Shown in pieces: positions 46,258-56,374 of a stretch of 64,000 bases of DNA; position 1 is the first letter of the stretch; each line of letters begins with the position of its first letter. Source of the stretch: Thermochromatium tepidum ATCC 43061 (lineage in GTDB: Bacteria > Pseudomonadota > Gammaproteobacteria > Chromatiales > Chromatiaceae); the NCBI RefSeq assembly GCF_009664085.1, contig NZ_CP039268.1:2894291-2958290 (forward strand). The letters run 5' to 3'. The notes beneath the pieces are model-generated. The model saw only the letters and a list, made by a program, of their open reading frames with translations, was not told the DNA's origin and made no database searches. The translations under genes were made by a program, and so were the position numbers.

Positions 46258-47157
46258 ATGAGCATCATGACCCAAACCACGACACCAGGCGCCAGGCTGC
46301 GCCTGGCGGTCCAGGAAGAGCATCCCTTGCAGGTGGTGGGCGTCATCAACGCCTATCATGCCCGCTTGGCCGAGCGCACCGGCTATCGCGCCCTCTATCT
46401 ATCGGGCGGCGGAGTGGCGGCCGGTTCCTATGGCCTCCCGGATCTGGGGCTGACCAGCCTAGACAATGTACTCGAGGACGTCGGACGCATCACCGCTGTC
46501 ACCGAGGTGCCGCTGCTGGTCGATGCCGACACCGGCTGGGGTGGGGCCTTCAACATCGCCCGCACCGTCAAGCAATTGATCCGCGCCGGGGCCGCCGGCT
46601 GTCACATCGAGGATCAGGTCGCGGCCAAGCGCTGTGGGCACCGTCCCGGCAAGGCGATCGTCCCTCAGACCGAGATGGTCGATCGCATCAAGGCCGCCGT
46701 GGATGCGCGCACCCATGACTTCGTCATCATGGCCCGTACCGACGCGCTGGCCGTCGAGGGGCTGGAGGCCGCCATCGAGCGCGCCCTGGCCTGTGTCGAG
46801 GCCGGTGCCGACATGATCTTCCCCGAGGCCCTGACCGAGCTGGCCCAGTACGAGCGCTTCACCGCCGCCGTCCAGGTGCCGGTGCTGGCCAATATCACCG
46901 AGTTTGGTACCACCCCGCTGTTCACCACCACCGAGCTGGGTGCCGTGGGCGTATCGCTGGTGCTCTATCCGCTGTCGGCCTTCCGGGCCATGAACAAGGC
47001 CGCGCTCAACGTCTATCAGGCCATCCGACGCGATGGGACCCAGGCCAATGTCATCGAGACCATGCAGACGCGCGAAGAGCTCTACGACTATCTCGATTAT
47101 CACCGCTTCGAGCAAAAACTCGATGCGCTGTTTGCCCGGGAAGGTTTAGGCGAATAA
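46258..47157 (+). CDS. prpB: 2-methylisocitrate lyase PrpB
   Basis: Splits 2-methylisocitrate into pyruvate and succinate in the methylcitrate cycle of propionate use. The 299-residue TIM barrel is of the PEP mutase/isocitrate lyase family. [11 protein letters not shown] holds the Mg-binding Asp, and KRCGHRPGK carries the catalytic Cys with the methylisocitrate-type surroundings. Alternative ATG at 46267. It is 34 bp after the regulator and 149 bp before prpC. Confidence 0.94.
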   Translation: MSIMTQTTTPGARLRLAVQEEHPLQVVGVINAYHARLAERTGYRALYLSGGGVAAGSYGLPDLGLTSLDNVLEDVGRITAVTEVPLLVDADTGWGGAFNIARTVKQLIRAGAAGCHIEDQVAAKRCGHRPGKAIVPQTEMVDRIKAAVDARTHDFVIMARTDALAVEGLEAAIERALACVEAGADMIFPEALTELAQYERFTAAVQVPVLANITEFGTTPLFTTTELGAVGVSLVLYPLSAFRAMNKAALNVYQAIRRDGTQANVIETMQTREELYDYLDYHRFEQKLDALFAREGLGE

Positions 47158-47306
47158 CGACGACCAACAATGGGACCGCCAAGGCGCGAAGGACGCCAAG
47201 ATCGAAGAACGGCATCCAGATGATTCGATTCCGGCGCCGTTCTTTGCATCCGACATGCTTCGTGCTCTGTGCGCGTTAGTGGTTCCAAAAACCAAGCGAG
47301 GAAACG

Positions 47307-48455
47307 ATGACCGAGACCCACCAGCCCAAGCCAAAGAAGTCGGTCGCCCTCTCTGGCACCATCGCCGGCAACACCGCCATCTGCACCGTCGGCCTCACCG
47401 GTAACGACCTGCACTATCGTGGCTATGACATCCTGGATTTCGCCGACCAGGCCGAGTTCGAGGAGATCGCGTATCTGCTCATCCACGAACGTCTGCCGAC
47501 CCGCGCCGAACTGGAGGCGTACAAGCGCAAGCTCAGATCCATGCGCGGCCTGCCGGCGGCGGTTAAGACTGCGCTGGAGCAGATCCCAGCCTCTACCGCG
47601 CATCCGATGGACGTGCTGCGGATCGGCTGTTCGCTGCTCGGCACCCTGGAACCGGAACGCGACGACATGCCCGTGGCCGGCGCGCGCGAGATTGGCGACC
47701 GGCTCATCGCCTGTTTTGGCTCGATGCTCCTGTATTGGTATCACTTCGCCCATCACGGACGACGCATCGAGGTTGAGACCGACGATCAGACCATCGGCGG
47801 TCATTTTCTGCACCTGCTGCATGGCGAGAAGCCGAGCGAGGATTGGGTGCGCGCCATGCACACCTCACTTATCCTCTACGCCGAGCACGAATTCAACGCC
47901 TCGACCTTCACAGCGCGCGTGATCGCGGGCACCAACTCGGATATGTACTCGGCCATCAGCGGCGCCATCGGCGCACTGCGCGGTCCCAAGCATGGTGGGG
48001 CCAACGAGGCCGCCTGTGCGATCCAGCAACGCTATGCCAGCGCCGACGAGGCCGAGGCCGACATCCGTGACCGGGTGGCGCGCAAGGAGATCATCATCGG
48101 CTTCGGTCATCCGGTCTATACCCTCTCTGACCCACGCAACAAGGTCATCAAGGCCGTCGCCGAGCGGCTCTCGAACAGCAATGGTGACCGGCGCATGTTC
48201 GAGGTGGCCGAGCGCCTCGAAGGCGTCATGTGGGAGCTCAAGCGGATGTTCCCCAACCTCGACTGGTTCTCGTCCGTCTCCTACGCCCAGATGGGGATTC
48301 CGACTCCGCTGTTCACGCCGATCTTCGTCATCTCGCGCACCACGGGCTGGGTCGCCCATGTGATCGAGCAGCGCCTGGACGGCAAGATCATCCGCCCGAG
48401 CGCCAACTATATCGGGCCGGCGCCTCTGAGCTGGGTGCCGATCGAGGCGCGCTGA
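47307..48455 (+). CDS. prpC: 2-methylcitrate synthase PrpC
   Basis: Condenses propionyl-CoA with oxaloacetate. The 382-residue protein is short, as is usual for 2-methylcitrate synthases. Citrate-synthase family active-site segments are [24 protein letters not shown] and [13 protein letters not shown]. Together with prpB and nearby prpE it forms most of the pathway; the dehydratase genes (prpD or acnD/prpF) are not in the window. A tnpB relic follows. Confidence 0.93.
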   Translation: MTETHQPKPKKSVALSGTIAGNTAICTVGLTGNDLHYRGYDILDFADQAEFEEIAYLLIHERLPTRAELEAYKRKLRSMRGLPAAVKTALEQIPASTAHPMDVLRIGCSLLGTLEPERDDMPVAGAREIGDRLIACFGSMLLYWYHFAHHGRRIEVETDDQTIGGHFLHLLHGEKPSEDWVRAMHTSLILYAEHEFNASTFTARVIAGTNSDMYSAISGAIGALRGPKHGGANEAACAIQQRYASADEAEADIRDRVARKEIIIGFGHPVYTLSDPRNKVIKAVAERLSNSNGDRRMFEVAERLEGVMWELKRMFPNLDWFSSVSYAQMGIPTPLFTPIFVISRTTGWVAHVIEQRLDGKIIRPSANYIGPAPLSWVPIEAR

Positions 48456-48570
48456 TCCGGCGGTGCAGCAGGCCCGTACCTTCAATCCGCGGGATTCGTC
48501 CTGGATCAGGGTGGCGCCATTCGCTGACCCGATCGAATCGGCGGTTGGCGCGGGTCAGGGCGTTTGCGGT

Positions 48571-48828
48571 AAACAACCCTCGACTGAAGTCGAAGGCTTT
48601 ATTGTGAGACGCAGCAAACATGGTTGACCGCATCCCCAACATTGGGCGTGTTTACAGCCGCCCTTGGCAGCGGGGCCCCGCTGCCAATCCGGGCAAGGTT
48701 TCGACTGGCGTTGCAGTCGGCGTGCGCCCGGAGACCACACTTGCGGTGCATTATACACCACATGGTGCACTTTGTGCGCCCGCCATTCCTCCCGCGACTC
48801 AAGTCGCGGGTTTCCTTGCGGAGGGTCT
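48571..48828 (-). mobile_element. tnpB-type IS relic with both end hairpins
   Basis: Minus-strand residues CGLRAHADCNASRNLARIG match the C-terminal zinc-ribbon/RuvC end of TnpB proteins. Hairpins bound the relic: CCTCCCGCGACTCAAGTCGCGG at 48788-48809 and CCCTCGACTGAAGTCGAAGG at 48578-48597. The rest of the gene is lost. Its sequence differs from the 32-kb relic, so a second element type was present. Its outer end (GCGGAGGGTCT) supplies the ribosome site of the msrB gene. Confidence 0.7.
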
Positions 48829-49653
48829 ATGAAACAGACACGCCGCCGGCCGCTCATCGCACTGGGATGGATCACCCTCCTGCCCCTCGTGATCGACACT
48901 CAGGCCACGCCGGACGCAAATGCTGCGCGCGCCCCATCGAGCCTCAACCCAACCCCGGAGGTCGACTCCATGACGACGTCAGACAGTGCTGAAACCGCGG
49001 CTACCCCTTCGCCGGCGCCCCTGGATGGCGCGACCCTGGCACAGGCGCGACAGTTGGTGATGTTCGAGGCGGAAGACTGCAGGGCTTGCAAGCAATTCAA
49101 GGCCGAGGTGCTGGATCACTGGCAGTCTCCGGTCCCGATCGCACGCAGTCTGAGTTTCAGCGCACCGCTCGGCTGGACGCTGGATCGACCGCTGTTTGTC
49201 ACGCCGACGCTGGTGCTGTTTGAGAACGGTCGCGAGGTCTCGCGCTATACCGGCTATGAGGGCGACGCGATGCGCTTTTGGGCCTGGCTTGGTGGGCAGA
49301 TCCTCACTCCCGAGCAGCGACGGATCGCCTTCGAGCAGGGGACAGAGCGGGCCTTCACCGGCTCGCTATTGGATGAGAAACGGCCCGGAACCTTCGTCGA
49401 TCCGATCACGGGCGCGCCACTCTTTCGCAGTGAAACCAAGTTCGAGAGCGGCAGCGGTTGGCCAAGTTTCTTCGATCCCATCGAGGGTGCCGTCACCTAC
49501 CACGAGGACCTGAGTCATGGGATGCGGCGCGTGGAGGTGCGTAGCGCGAGTTCCGGTATCCACCTCGGGCACGTCTTCGAGGACGGGCCGCCGCCGACCC
49601 GGAAGCGCTATTGCATCAACAGCCGCGTGCTGAGCTTTGTGCCCGATCCTTGA
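48829..49653 (+). CDS. msrB: Secreted thioredoxin-like / MsrB methionine-R-sulfoxide reductase fusion
   Basis: A 274-residue protein. An N-terminal signal or anchor (about 9-27) is followed by a thioredoxin-like domain with CRAC at residues 84-87 and cis-Pro-type VTPTLVLF, then an MsrB domain (about 172-272). The MsrB catalytic Cys262 (RYCINSR) and substrate loop SGSGWPSF are intact. Both zinc CxxC pairs usual in MsrB are replaced (DPITG at 191-195 and ASSG at 240-243), so it is a zinc-free form. It probably repairs oxidised methionines in periplasmic proteins, with the thioredoxin-like part as electron donor (inference). Confidence 0.85.
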   Translation: MKQTRRRPLIALGWITLLPLVIDTQATPDANAARAPSSLNPTPEVDSMTTSDSAETAATPSPAPLDGATLAQARQLVMFEAEDCRACKQFKAEVLDHWQSPVPIARSLSFSAPLGWTLDRPLFVTPTLVLFENGREVSRYTGYEGDAMRFWAWLGGQILTPEQRRIAFEQGTERAFTGSLLDEKRPGTFVDPITGAPLFRSETKFESGSGWPSFFDPIEGAVTYHEDLSHGMRRVEVRSASSGIHLGHVFEDGPPPTRKRYCINSRVLSFVPDP

Positions 49654-49668
49654 TTCCTTCCCCGAGCC

Positions 49669-49697
49669 CCCTTTCCCGCGACGCGGGAGAGGGGGTA
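49669..49697. repeat. Hairpin between convergent msrB and prpE
   Basis: CCCCCTTTCCCGCG is followed by CGCGGGAGAGGGGG, a GC-rich inverted repeat without a T tract. Repeats of this CCCTCTCCCGC type are scattered in many proteobacterial genomes. It may act as a bidirectional transcription stop. Confidence 0.55.
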
Positions 49698-49736
49698 GAG
49701 GCGGCGCGATGGCCAAGGTCCTCTCATCAAGGGGCC

Positions 49737-51632
49737 CTATCGAGGCTTGGCGTATCCGATGGCCTCCAGCGCCTGCTGGATCTCGCCGAGGATGGCCGGA
49801 TCGTCGATGGTCGCCGGCAGCTTGTAGTCCTTGCCGTCGGCGATGGCCTTCATGGTCCCGCGCAGGATCTTGCCCGAGCGGGTCTTGGGCAGACGCTCGA
49901 CAATGACCACCGTCTTGAAGGCCGCCACCGGGCCGATCTGATCGCGCACCAGATCGACCAATTCCTGGATCAATGTCTGCGGGTCGCGCTTGACGCCTGA
50001 CTTAAGCACCACCAGACCCAGCGGCAGCTCGCCCTTGAGCTGATCCGCCGCCCCGATGACGGCGCACTCGGCCACATCTGGATGCGAGGCCAGAACCGCC
50101 TCGATGCCGCCCGTCGAGAGCCGGTGTCCGGCAACATTGATGATGTCGTCGATCCGACTCATGACGAAGATGTAGCCATCCTCGTCCATATAGCCGGCGT
50201 CCCCGGTCAGATAGTAGCCGGGCTGGGTCGAGAGATAGGACTGCACGAAGCGCGCGTCATTGCCCCAGAGTGTGGTCAGGCAGCCAGGCGGCAGGGGGAG
50301 TTTGAGCATGAGGCGCCCGATGTCGCCGGGCTTGACCGGCTCACCCGCGTCGTCGAGCACCCGCACGTCATAGCCAGGCACGGCGCGGGTCGGTGAACCG
50401 GGCTTGACCGGCAGAGGTTCGATGCCCAGACAGTTGGCGGCGATCGCCCAGCCGGTCTCGGTCTGCCACCAGTGGTCGATCACGGGCACGCCGAGGATGC
50501 GCTGCGCCCATTCGAGCGTATCCGGATCACAGCGCTCGCCGGCGAGAAAGAGGGCGCGGAAGCGCCCGAGGTCATAGCGCTTGAGCAGCTCGGCCCGAGG
50601 ATCCTCGCGTTTGATGGCGCGGAAGGCGGTGGGTGCGGTGAAGAGCACCGCGACCTGATGCTCCTGGATCACGCGCCAGAAGGCGCCGGCATCGGGTGTG
50701 CCGACCGGTTTGCCCTCGTAGACGACTGTGGTGCACCCCAGCAGCAGGGGCGCATAGACAATGTAGGAATGCCCCACCACCCAGCCGACGTCCGAGGCGG
50801 CCCAGAACACCTCGCCCGGCGCCATGCCATAGACATGGCGCAGGCTCCAGACCATCGCCACCGCATGGCCGCCGTGGTCGCGCACCACGCCCTTGGGCTG
50901 ACCCGTGGTGCCCGAGGTATAGAGGATATAGAGCGGATCCGTGGCCTCGACCGAGACGCAGTCGGCGGGCTCGGCCTCGGCCATGGCCTGCGACCAGTTC
51001 AGGTCGCGCCCCTCGATCAGTACGCCCGGTTCCTGCGGACGTTGCAGGATGACGCAGTGTTCGGGCTTGTGTGCGGCCTGATCGATGGCCGAGTCCAACA
51101 GTGGCTTGTAAGGGACGATACGGTTGGGCTCGATGCCGCAGGAACCGGCGACCATGACCCTGGGCTTGGCGTCGTCGATACGGGTGGCCAGCTCGCGCGC
51201 CGAAAACCCCCCGAAGACCACTGAATGGATGGCGCCGATACGGGCACAGCCGAGCATGGCGATGACCGCCTCGGGCACCATCGGCATATAGAGGATGACC
51301 CGATCGCCCTTAGCCACGCCGAGCGACCGCAGCGCCCCGGCGAAGCGGGCGACCTGATCTTGAAGCTCAGCATAGGTGATGACGGCCTTGGTGCCAGTGA
51401 CCGGGCTGTCGTGGATGAGCGCCGGCTGATCGCCGCGCCCAGCCCGTACATGGCGATCGATGGCGTTGTAGCAGGTGTTGAGCCGGGCACCCTTGAACCA
51501 GCGGTAGAAGGGTGGATTGGAATCGTCCAGCACCCTGTCCCAGGGTCGATCCCAGTCGATCAGCTCGGCGGCCTCGGCCCAAAAACCGGCTGGGTCCCGC
51601 AGCGAACGGTCATAGAGGGTTTGATAGCCCAT
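49737..51632 (-). CDS. prpE: Propionate-CoA ligase PrpE
   Basis: Activates propionate to propionyl-CoA via propionyl-AMP, feeding PrpC. The 631-residue protein belongs to the acetyl-CoA synthetase family: N-terminal DPAGFWAEAAELIDWDRPW, the AMP motif YTSGTTGQPKG, HWWQTETG, and the C-terminal catalytic Lys in RSGKILRGTM. The W-rich substrate pocket and genomic link to prpBC favour propionate over acetate. It is convergent with msrB and encoded separately from gntR-prpB-prpC. Confidence 0.88.
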   Translation of the reverse strand: MGYQTLYDRSLRDPAGFWAEAAELIDWDRPWDRVLDDSNPPFYRWFKGARLNTCYNAIDRHVRAGRGDQPALIHDSPVTGTKAVITYAELQDQVARFAGALRSLGVAKGDRVILYMPMVPEAVIAMLGCARIGAIHSVVFGGFSARELATRIDDAKPRVMVAGSCGIEPNRIVPYKPLLDSAIDQAAHKPEHCVILQRPQEPGVLIEGRDLNWSQAMAEAEPADCVSVEATDPLYILYTSGTTGQPKGVVRDHGGHAVAMVWSLRHVYGMAPGEVFWAASDVGWVVGHSYIVYAPLLLGCTTVVYEGKPVGTPDAGAFWRVIQEHQVAVLFTAPTAFRAIKREDPRAELLKRYDLGRFRALFLAGERCDPDTLEWAQRILGVPVIDHWWQTETGWAIAANCLGIEPLPVKPGSPTRAVPGYDVRVLDDAGEPVKPGDIGRLMLKLPLPPGCLTTLWGNDARFVQSYLSTQPGYYLTGDAGYMDEDGYIFVMSRIDDIINVAGHRLSTGGIEAVLASHPDVAECAVIGAADQLKGELPLGLVVLKSGVKRDPQTLIQELVDLVRDQIGPVAAFKTVVIVERLPKTRSGKILRGTMKAIADGKDYKLPATIDDPAILGEIQQALEAIGYAKPR

Positions 51633-51739
51633 GTATCGTTCTCCAATGGTGGCTTGATCGGTGAGAGGCGACCCCTGGAACCGCCGATCTCAGGGATCAC
51701 CCTCGGGATGAGGGGTGCCGGGTGATTTCGGTGTCCCGA

Positions 51740-53026
51740 TCAGACCGCGGCCATGGCCGCAAAGGTTGCGGCTGCGGCCTCGAGCGTCGCCTGGAGGACC
51801 TCATCGGTGTGCGTGATGGAGACGAAGCCCGCCTCGAAGGCCGAGGGCGCCAGATAGACGCCGCGCTCCAGCATGCCGTGGAAGAAGGCCCTGAACTGCT
51901 CCTGATTGCAGGCAGTGGCCTGGGCGTAGTTCGTCACCTGCCGATCGGTGAAGAAGATCCCGAACATGCCGCCGGCCTGGTTGGTGGTCAGCGGGATGCC
52001 GGCGGCAGCGGCCCGCTCCCTGAGTCCGGTCATCAGGGTCGTGACCTTGGTCGAGAGCTGATCGTAGAAACCAGGTACCGAGATCAGCTCTAGGGTCTTG
52101 AGCCCGGCGGCCATGGCGATCGGGTTGCCCGAGAGGGTGCCAGCCTGATAGACCGGGCCGAGCGGGGCGAGCCTAGACATGATCTCGCGCTTGCCGCCGA
52201 AGGCGCCGACCGGCATTCCACCGCCGATGATCTTACCGAGCGCGGTCAGGTCGGGCCTGATGCCGTAATGCGCCTGGGCGCCGCCAAGCGCGACGCGGAA
52301 GCCGGTCATGACCTCGTCGAAGATCAGCACCGCCCCGTACTGATCGCAGACCTCGCGCAGCCCTTCCAGGAAGCCAGGCAGCGGCGGGATGCAGTTCATG
52401 TTGCCGGCGACCGGCTCGACGATGATACAGGCGATCTCGGAGCCGATCTCAGCGAAGGTGTCACGGACCTGGTCGAGGTCGTTGTAGCTCAGGGTGATGG
52501 TCAGTTCGGCCAGCGCGGCGGGGACGCCGGGCGAGCTAGGTTCGCCCAGAGTCAAGGCGCCCGAGCCGGCCTTGACCAGCAACGAGTCGGCATGACCGTG
52601 ATAGCAGCCCTCGAACTTGACGATCTTGTCGCGCCCGGTATAGCCGCGCGCCAGACGCAGGGCACTCATGGTGGCCTCGGTGCCCGAGCTGACCATACGC
52701 ACCAGGTCCATGCTCGGTACCAGCTCGCACACCTTGTCGGCCATCTGGGTCTCGAGCTCGGTCGGGGCGCCGAACGACAACCCCTTGTCGAGCCGTTCGC
52801 GCACCGCGGCCAGCACCTCGGGATGGGCGTGGCCCAGGATCATCGGCCCCCAGGAGCCCACATAGTCGATATAGCGCTTGCCATCGACATCAAAGACATA
52901 AGGCCCCGAGGCGCGCTCGAAGAACACGGGGTCGCCGCCCACTCCGCGGAACGCCCGTACCGGCGAGTTGACACCGCCGGGGATGTGACGCTGCGCGGCG
53001 GCGAAGAGGTCGTGGGATCGGCTCAT
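51740..53026 (-). CDS. hemL: Glutamate-1-semialdehyde 2,1-aminomutase
   Basis: PLP enzyme of the C5 route to 5-aminolevulinate for haem and tetrapyrroles. The 428-residue length is standard. The PLP Lys265 is in [16 protein letters not shown], and DEVMTGFR contains the Asp that contacts the pyridine nitrogen. It overlaps thiE by 4 bp, the last gene of a thiD-thiE-hemL unit common in gammaproteobacteria. Confidence 0.96.
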   Translation of the reverse strand: MSRSHDLFAAAQRHIPGGVNSPVRAFRGVGGDPVFFERASGPYVFDVDGKRYIDYVGSWGPMILGHAHPEVLAAVRERLDKGLSFGAPTELETQMADKVCELVPSMDLVRMVSSGTEATMSALRLARGYTGRDKIVKFEGCYHGHADSLLVKAGSGALTLGEPSSPGVPAALAELTITLSYNDLDQVRDTFAEIGSEIACIIVEPVAGNMNCIPPLPGFLEGLREVCDQYGAVLIFDEVMTGFRVALGGAQAHYGIRPDLTALGKIIGGGMPVGAFGGKREIMSRLAPLGPVYQAGTLSGNPIAMAAGLKTLELISVPGFYDQLSTKVTTLMTGLRERAAAAGIPLTTNQAGGMFGIFFTDRQVTNYAQATACNQEQFRAFFHGMLERGVYLAPSAFEAGFVSITHTDEVLQATLEAAAATFAAMAAV

Positions 53027-53667
53027 CTCAATGGGTCTCCTTCGGAAAACAGGTTGGTATAGGCACAGGCAGCGGCGGTGATATCGGGCTGGGCAAAGAC
53101 GCCCGTGACGACCGCGAGCATATCGGCCCCCGCCGTGATCAAAGATCTGCCATTGTGTGGCGTGATGCCGCCGATCGCAACCAAGGGCAAGGCGACCCGG
53201 CCTCGGGCCGCGGTCAGCAGGTCAGGCGCAGGTCGCACGGCATTGGGCTTGGTTGGCGAGGGGAAAAAGCTGCCGAAGGCCACGTAACTCGCGCCCGCGG
53301 CCTGTGCTGCCTCGGCCAGCGCGAGCTGGTCATAGCAGGAGACGCCGATGATGGCGCTCTCGCCGAGCCGTTTGCGCGCAAGGCGCGGGTCCGGGTCGTC
53401 GCGACCCAGGTGCACCCCATCCGCGCCCAGCACGGCCGCCAGCTCGAGGTCGTCGTTGATGATGAGCGGCACGCCGGCCGCGCGGCAGCAGGCGAGCAGG
53501 GCGGTGGCGTACCGGTGGCGCTCGTCCGGCGGGTGGGTCTTGTCGCGATACTGGATCAGCCGTGCGCCTCCAGCGATGGCCGCACCGACCTGATCGACGA
53601 GTGTCGCGAGAGGCAGCGGTGCATCGGGTGTGATGGCATAGAGCCCCCGGAGCTGGGTCTTGGTCAT
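53023..53667 (-). CDS. thiE: Thiamine-phosphate synthase
   Basis: Joins HMP-PP and thiazole phosphate to make thiamine phosphate. The protein has 214 residues, with QYRDK for pyrophosphate binding, the INDD motif in [19 protein letters not shown], and the phosphate loop VAIGGITP. The start at 53667 ([13 protein letters not shown]) matches the family; the open frame to 53742 overlaps the upstream gene. It works with the co-encoded ThiD. Confidence 0.94.
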   Translation of the reverse strand: MTKTQLRGLYAITPDAPLPLATLVDQVGAAIAGGARLIQYRDKTHPPDERHRYATALLACCRAAGVPLIINDDLELAAVLGADGVHLGRDDPDPRLARKRLGESAIIGVSCYDQLALAEAAQAAGASYVAFGSFFPSPTKPNAVRPAPDLLTAARGRVALPLVAIGGITPHNGRSLITAGADMLAVVTGVFAQPDITAAACAYTNLFSEGDPLR

Positions 53668-53678
53668 GCCGATTGCGG

Positions 53679-54041
53679 TCACAGGAGCTTCACGAGCGCT
53701 GCAATCGCCGCAACCTGAGCAAACATCAGGGGGACGAGCCATTTCAACAGGTCGATCTTGACCTGTGCGATATCGAGTTTGAGCTCAGCACGGAGCTGTT
53801 CGATGTCGCGTTTGAGTTCCGAACGGAGCTGTTCGATCTCGAGCTTGAGGTTCGCCTGTACCTGCTCGATCTCTCTTTGCAATCGCAGTTCGGACTCGCG
53901 CACATGCCCTTGGGTGGCCAGTTCGGGCAGGTGCGGATAGCGATCCTCCACCCGCTCGAACGCCTCGGCGATCACCCGGGCGCGGGTGCGATCATCAGGC
54001 GCTGTACTCAGGGCTTCATACAATTCGACGACCGAAGTCAT
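53679..54041 (-). CDS. Coiled-coil protein with C-terminal membrane helix
   Basis: A 120-residue protein with a soluble N-terminal part, a heptad-rich coiled coil (about 50-97) made of near-repeats such as LKLEIEQLRSELKRDIEQL, and a C-terminal membrane helix (WLVPLMFAQVAAIAALVKLL). Similar small proteins are grouped with DUF1640-like coiled coils. Function unknown. It overlaps thiD by 4 bp and sits between thiD and thiE, an insertion into an otherwise standard operon. Confidence 0.72.
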   Translation of the reverse strand: MTSVVELYEALSTAPDDRTRARVIAEAFERVEDRYPHLPELATQGHVRESELRLQREIEQVQANLKLEIEQLRSELKRDIEQLRAELKLDIAQVKIDLLKWLVPLMFAQVAAIAALVKLL

Positions 54042-54877
54042 GCGGCGCGTTCTCCAAGTGGGTGTTTGAGGCGCGCATCGAGGAGCCGATTGGGCGTCAG
54101 TTGACAGCGCCCCGTGCGCAGGGCCCGTTCGAGCGTCTGCCAGGTATAGGCCTGAGCAGATTCTACCGCCTGCACCAGCGTCGTCCCATGCGCCAGACGC
54201 GCGGCAATGGCGCTGGCCAGGGTGCAGCCCGAGCCGTGATACTCGCCCGGCAGACGCGGCCAGTCCCAGGTGTGGCGCTCGCCATTTGCGCCAAACAGTC
54301 GATTGGTGACGGACGGAGCCGCCTCATGGGTGCCGGTGATCAGCACCCAGGGTGCACCAAGGGCAAGCAGGCATTCGGCACACGCCTGGGGGGTGTCGGC
54401 ACCCGTCAGGGCGCGCGCCTCGGGCAGGTTGGGCGTGACGAGGGTGCAGCGCGGAATGAGCTCATCGCGCATGGTCTGGGGCAAGGCGGCATCGGCGACC
54501 GATTGGCCGGTGCCCGTCGCCAGCACAGTATCCAGTACGATCGGAATCCATGCCTGCTCATCTGTCGTGAGCCTGTCGATGAATCGTGCCAACATTCGGG
54601 CAATGGCGGCGCTGCCGATCAGACCGATCTTGAGCGCGCTGGGCGGACTGTCCTGGATCAGCCGTTGACAGTGCGCCTCGATCTGCTCCGGCGGCTGCGG
54701 ATGGATCCGGGCCAGCCCGCAGGTATCCTGTTCGGTCAGCGCCGTGATCACGGTCAGAGGAAAGGCGCGCGCCGCCTGTACCGCCTCGGCATCGGCAAGG
54801 ATCCCGGCCCCGCCACTTGGATCGTGCCCACTGACACAGAGCACCAGGGGTCGATCGGGTCGTTGGGTCTTCGTCAT
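54038..54877 (-). CDS. thiD: Hydroxymethylpyrimidine/phosphomethylpyrimidine kinase
   Basis: Phosphorylates HMP and HMP-P for thiamine synthesis. The 279-residue ribokinase-like protein has the N-terminal SGHDPSGGAGILAD substrate motif, ALTEQDTCG, and the C-terminal GSGCTLASAIAA anion hole with the usual catalytic Cys/Asp region. It is the first gene of the thiD-coiled coil-thiE-hemL unit and is divergent from rubredoxin. Confidence 0.93.
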   Translation of the reverse strand: MTKTQRPDRPLVLCVSGHDPSGGAGILADAEAVQAARAFPLTVITALTEQDTCGLARIHPQPPEQIEAHCQRLIQDSPPSALKIGLIGSAAIARMLARFIDRLTTDEQAWIPIVLDTVLATGTGQSVADAALPQTMRDELIPRCTLVTPNLPEARALTGADTPQACAECLLALGAPWVLITGTHEAAPSVTNRLFGANGERHTWDWPRLPGEYHGSGCTLASAIAARLAHGTTLVQAVESAQAYTWQTLERALRTGRCQLTPNRLLDARLKHPLGERAA

Positions 54878-55015
54878 GGCCTACCCCAGGCACCTGCCAC
54901 GGCTTGAACAGTTCGGCCATGCCCCGATTCTGTCTGCCGCATCATCGGGCGCCTCCTCGGCCTATCGGTCGGGCGGGCGCTAAACTCCATCAGACTCAGG
55001 AAGCTGTAACCGTAC

Positions 55016-55180
55016 ATGAATACCTATCAATGTCTCGTTTGTGGGCTGATCTATGACGAAGCCCAGGGCTGGCCGGACGACGGTATCGCGCCCGGCACCA
55101 AATGGGAAGACGTGCCGTTCGATTGGAAGTGCCCCGAATGCGGCGTCGGTAAGGACGATTTCGAGCTGGTCAGGCTCTAG
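55016..55180 (+). CDS. rubA: Rubredoxin
   Basis: A 54-residue one-iron electron-transfer protein. Four cysteines form the iron site: Cys6 and Cys9 in YQCLVCG, Cys39 and Cys42 in KCPECG. It shows the typical [19 protein letters not shown] loop. It is divergent from thiD; a rubredoxin gene next to thiD-thiE-hemL is a familiar gammaproteobacterial arrangement. Redox partner unknown. Confidence 0.95.
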   Translation: MNTYQCLVCGLIYDEAQGWPDDGIAPGTKWEDVPFDWKCPECGVGKDDFELVRL

Positions 55181-55273
55181 CGGAGGCGACCCGACGAGGG
55201 TTCGAGGCCATGCAATAGCGCGTCTTGGACGCCACCCCGGCCAAGTTGTTTGTTTTCGACTACACTCTTTGGC

Positions 55274-55789
55274 ATGGACGCCATCATATCTCCCACTCGG
55301 GGTCTGGAGACTGGCTTCGATCAGGATCTGGCCAGACTGGCCAGACGTTACTGCGAACTCATTGAGAACCGTGCGACCCAGCGCGGGGTGTGGCTGGCGC
55401 GGATCGCCGAGTTGCTGCCGCGCCTGCATGCCGGCATCAGCTCGCTTGATGCCACCGAGCTGCCGCCAGGTGAGCCGCTGGAGCCCGTCGATCTGGACGC
55501 GCGTTTCGAGCTCTTCAGCCAGCTGCGCCGCCTGCTGGCCGATCGCGATGCCTACTGGCTCGAATTCGACTCGGTGGACGACGGTATGACCGCCATGACC
55601 GGGAGCCTCGCCGACGATCTCACCGACATCTATTATGAGCTCAAGCAGGGACTGAGGCTGTTCGAGTCCGACCCGGAGCGTGCGGTTGCGACCTGGGCGT
55701 CGGGTTACAGGCAGCATTGGGGACAGCATCTAGTCGATGCCGAACGCCATCTGGCCATGCTCCGATCACAGTCGCGGCTCGATCTCTAG
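55274..55789 (+). CDS. DUF5063-like helical protein
   Basis: A 171-residue, largely helical soluble protein. RLARRYCELIE near the N-terminus, LLPRLHAGISSLDATELP, and SLADDLTDIYYELKQGLRLF with a C-terminal WGQHLVDAERHL are consistent with the DUF5063 family. Function unknown. It follows rubredoxin by 93 bp on the same strand and ends in a strongly folded non-coding stretch. Confidence 0.65.
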   Translation: MDAIISPTRGLETGFDQDLARLARRYCELIENRATQRGVWLARIAELLPRLHAGISSLDATELPPGEPLEPVDLDARFELFSQLRRLLADRDAYWLEFDSVDDGMTAMTGSLADDLTDIYYELKQGLRLFESDPERAVATWASGYRQHWGQHLVDAERHLAMLRSQSRLDL

Positions 55790-55848
55790 GGGGCTGATTC
55801 AATCAGCGCCCCCCGTCCGGGGCAGGTGCCCCGGATCAACCCGGACGG
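55789..55848 (+). repeat. Two adjacent GC-rich hairpins after the DUF5063 gene
   Basis: The first hairpin pairs TGATT with AATCA and GGGGGC with GCGCCCCC (one bulge). The second is CCGTCCGGG ... CCCGGACGG (9 bp) with an inner GGGGCAGGTGCCCC. No T tract follows. It could be a terminator of an unusual kind or an RNA structural element. Confidence 0.5.
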
Positions 55849-55985
55849 TTCACAGGTGGGTTGATCGATACCACAGATGTTACGCTGGTATTTCTGGTCG
55901 GCTTTCTGCTAGTCTTCCACCCTGGTTTTGCGGTGATATCCCGTGATATCCCGGTATTTTCGAGTTTTTTGTGAGGATTCCATCC

Positions 55986-56351
55986 ATGTCCCTGGTGATC
56001 ACCGAAGCGGACCTGACACTGACCGGGGCGGCCCAGGCCAAGATGAGCGATCTGTTCCGGCAGGTTGACGACGGCGTGCAGGGTGTGCGCGTCTTCGCCA
56101 CCGCCGGCGGCTGTAGCGGTGTCAGTTTCGGCATGACCTTCACCGACGTCATCAACGAGGATGACGGCGTTCTGGCCTTCGACGGCTTCAAAGTCATCGT
56201 CGATGACGGGACCCTCGAATATCTGCGCGGCGTCGAGATCGATTTCGTCGACCAGGGCGACGGCAACGCCAGCTTCATCTTCAACAACCTGCCACGGGTG
56301 GGTGGTGGCTGCGGGAGTTGCGGCTCGTCCTCGGGTGGCGGTTGCTCCTGA
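55986..56351 (+). CDS. A-type Fe-S carrier-like protein (IscA/HesB fold)
   Basis: A 121-residue protein of the Fe-S cluster biogenesis (HesB/IscA) family. Conserved Cys43 is in [11 protein letters not shown]. The C-terminal cysteines are spaced CGSC (Cys109, Cys112) plus Cys120 in a Gly/Ser-rich tail, not the usual C-G-C. It may therefore bind its cluster differently or have a specialised target. It lies 24 bp before argC; erpA is the next gene after argC. Confidence 0.82.
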   Translation: MSLVITEADLTLTGAAQAKMSDLFRQVDDGVQGVRVFATAGGCSGVSFGMTFTDVINEDDGVLAFDGFKVIVDDGTLEYLRGVEIDFVDQGDGNASFIFNNLPRVGGGCGSCGSSSGGGCS

Positions 56352-56374
56352 TCGAGGCCGGAGCCCAAGCGCGC

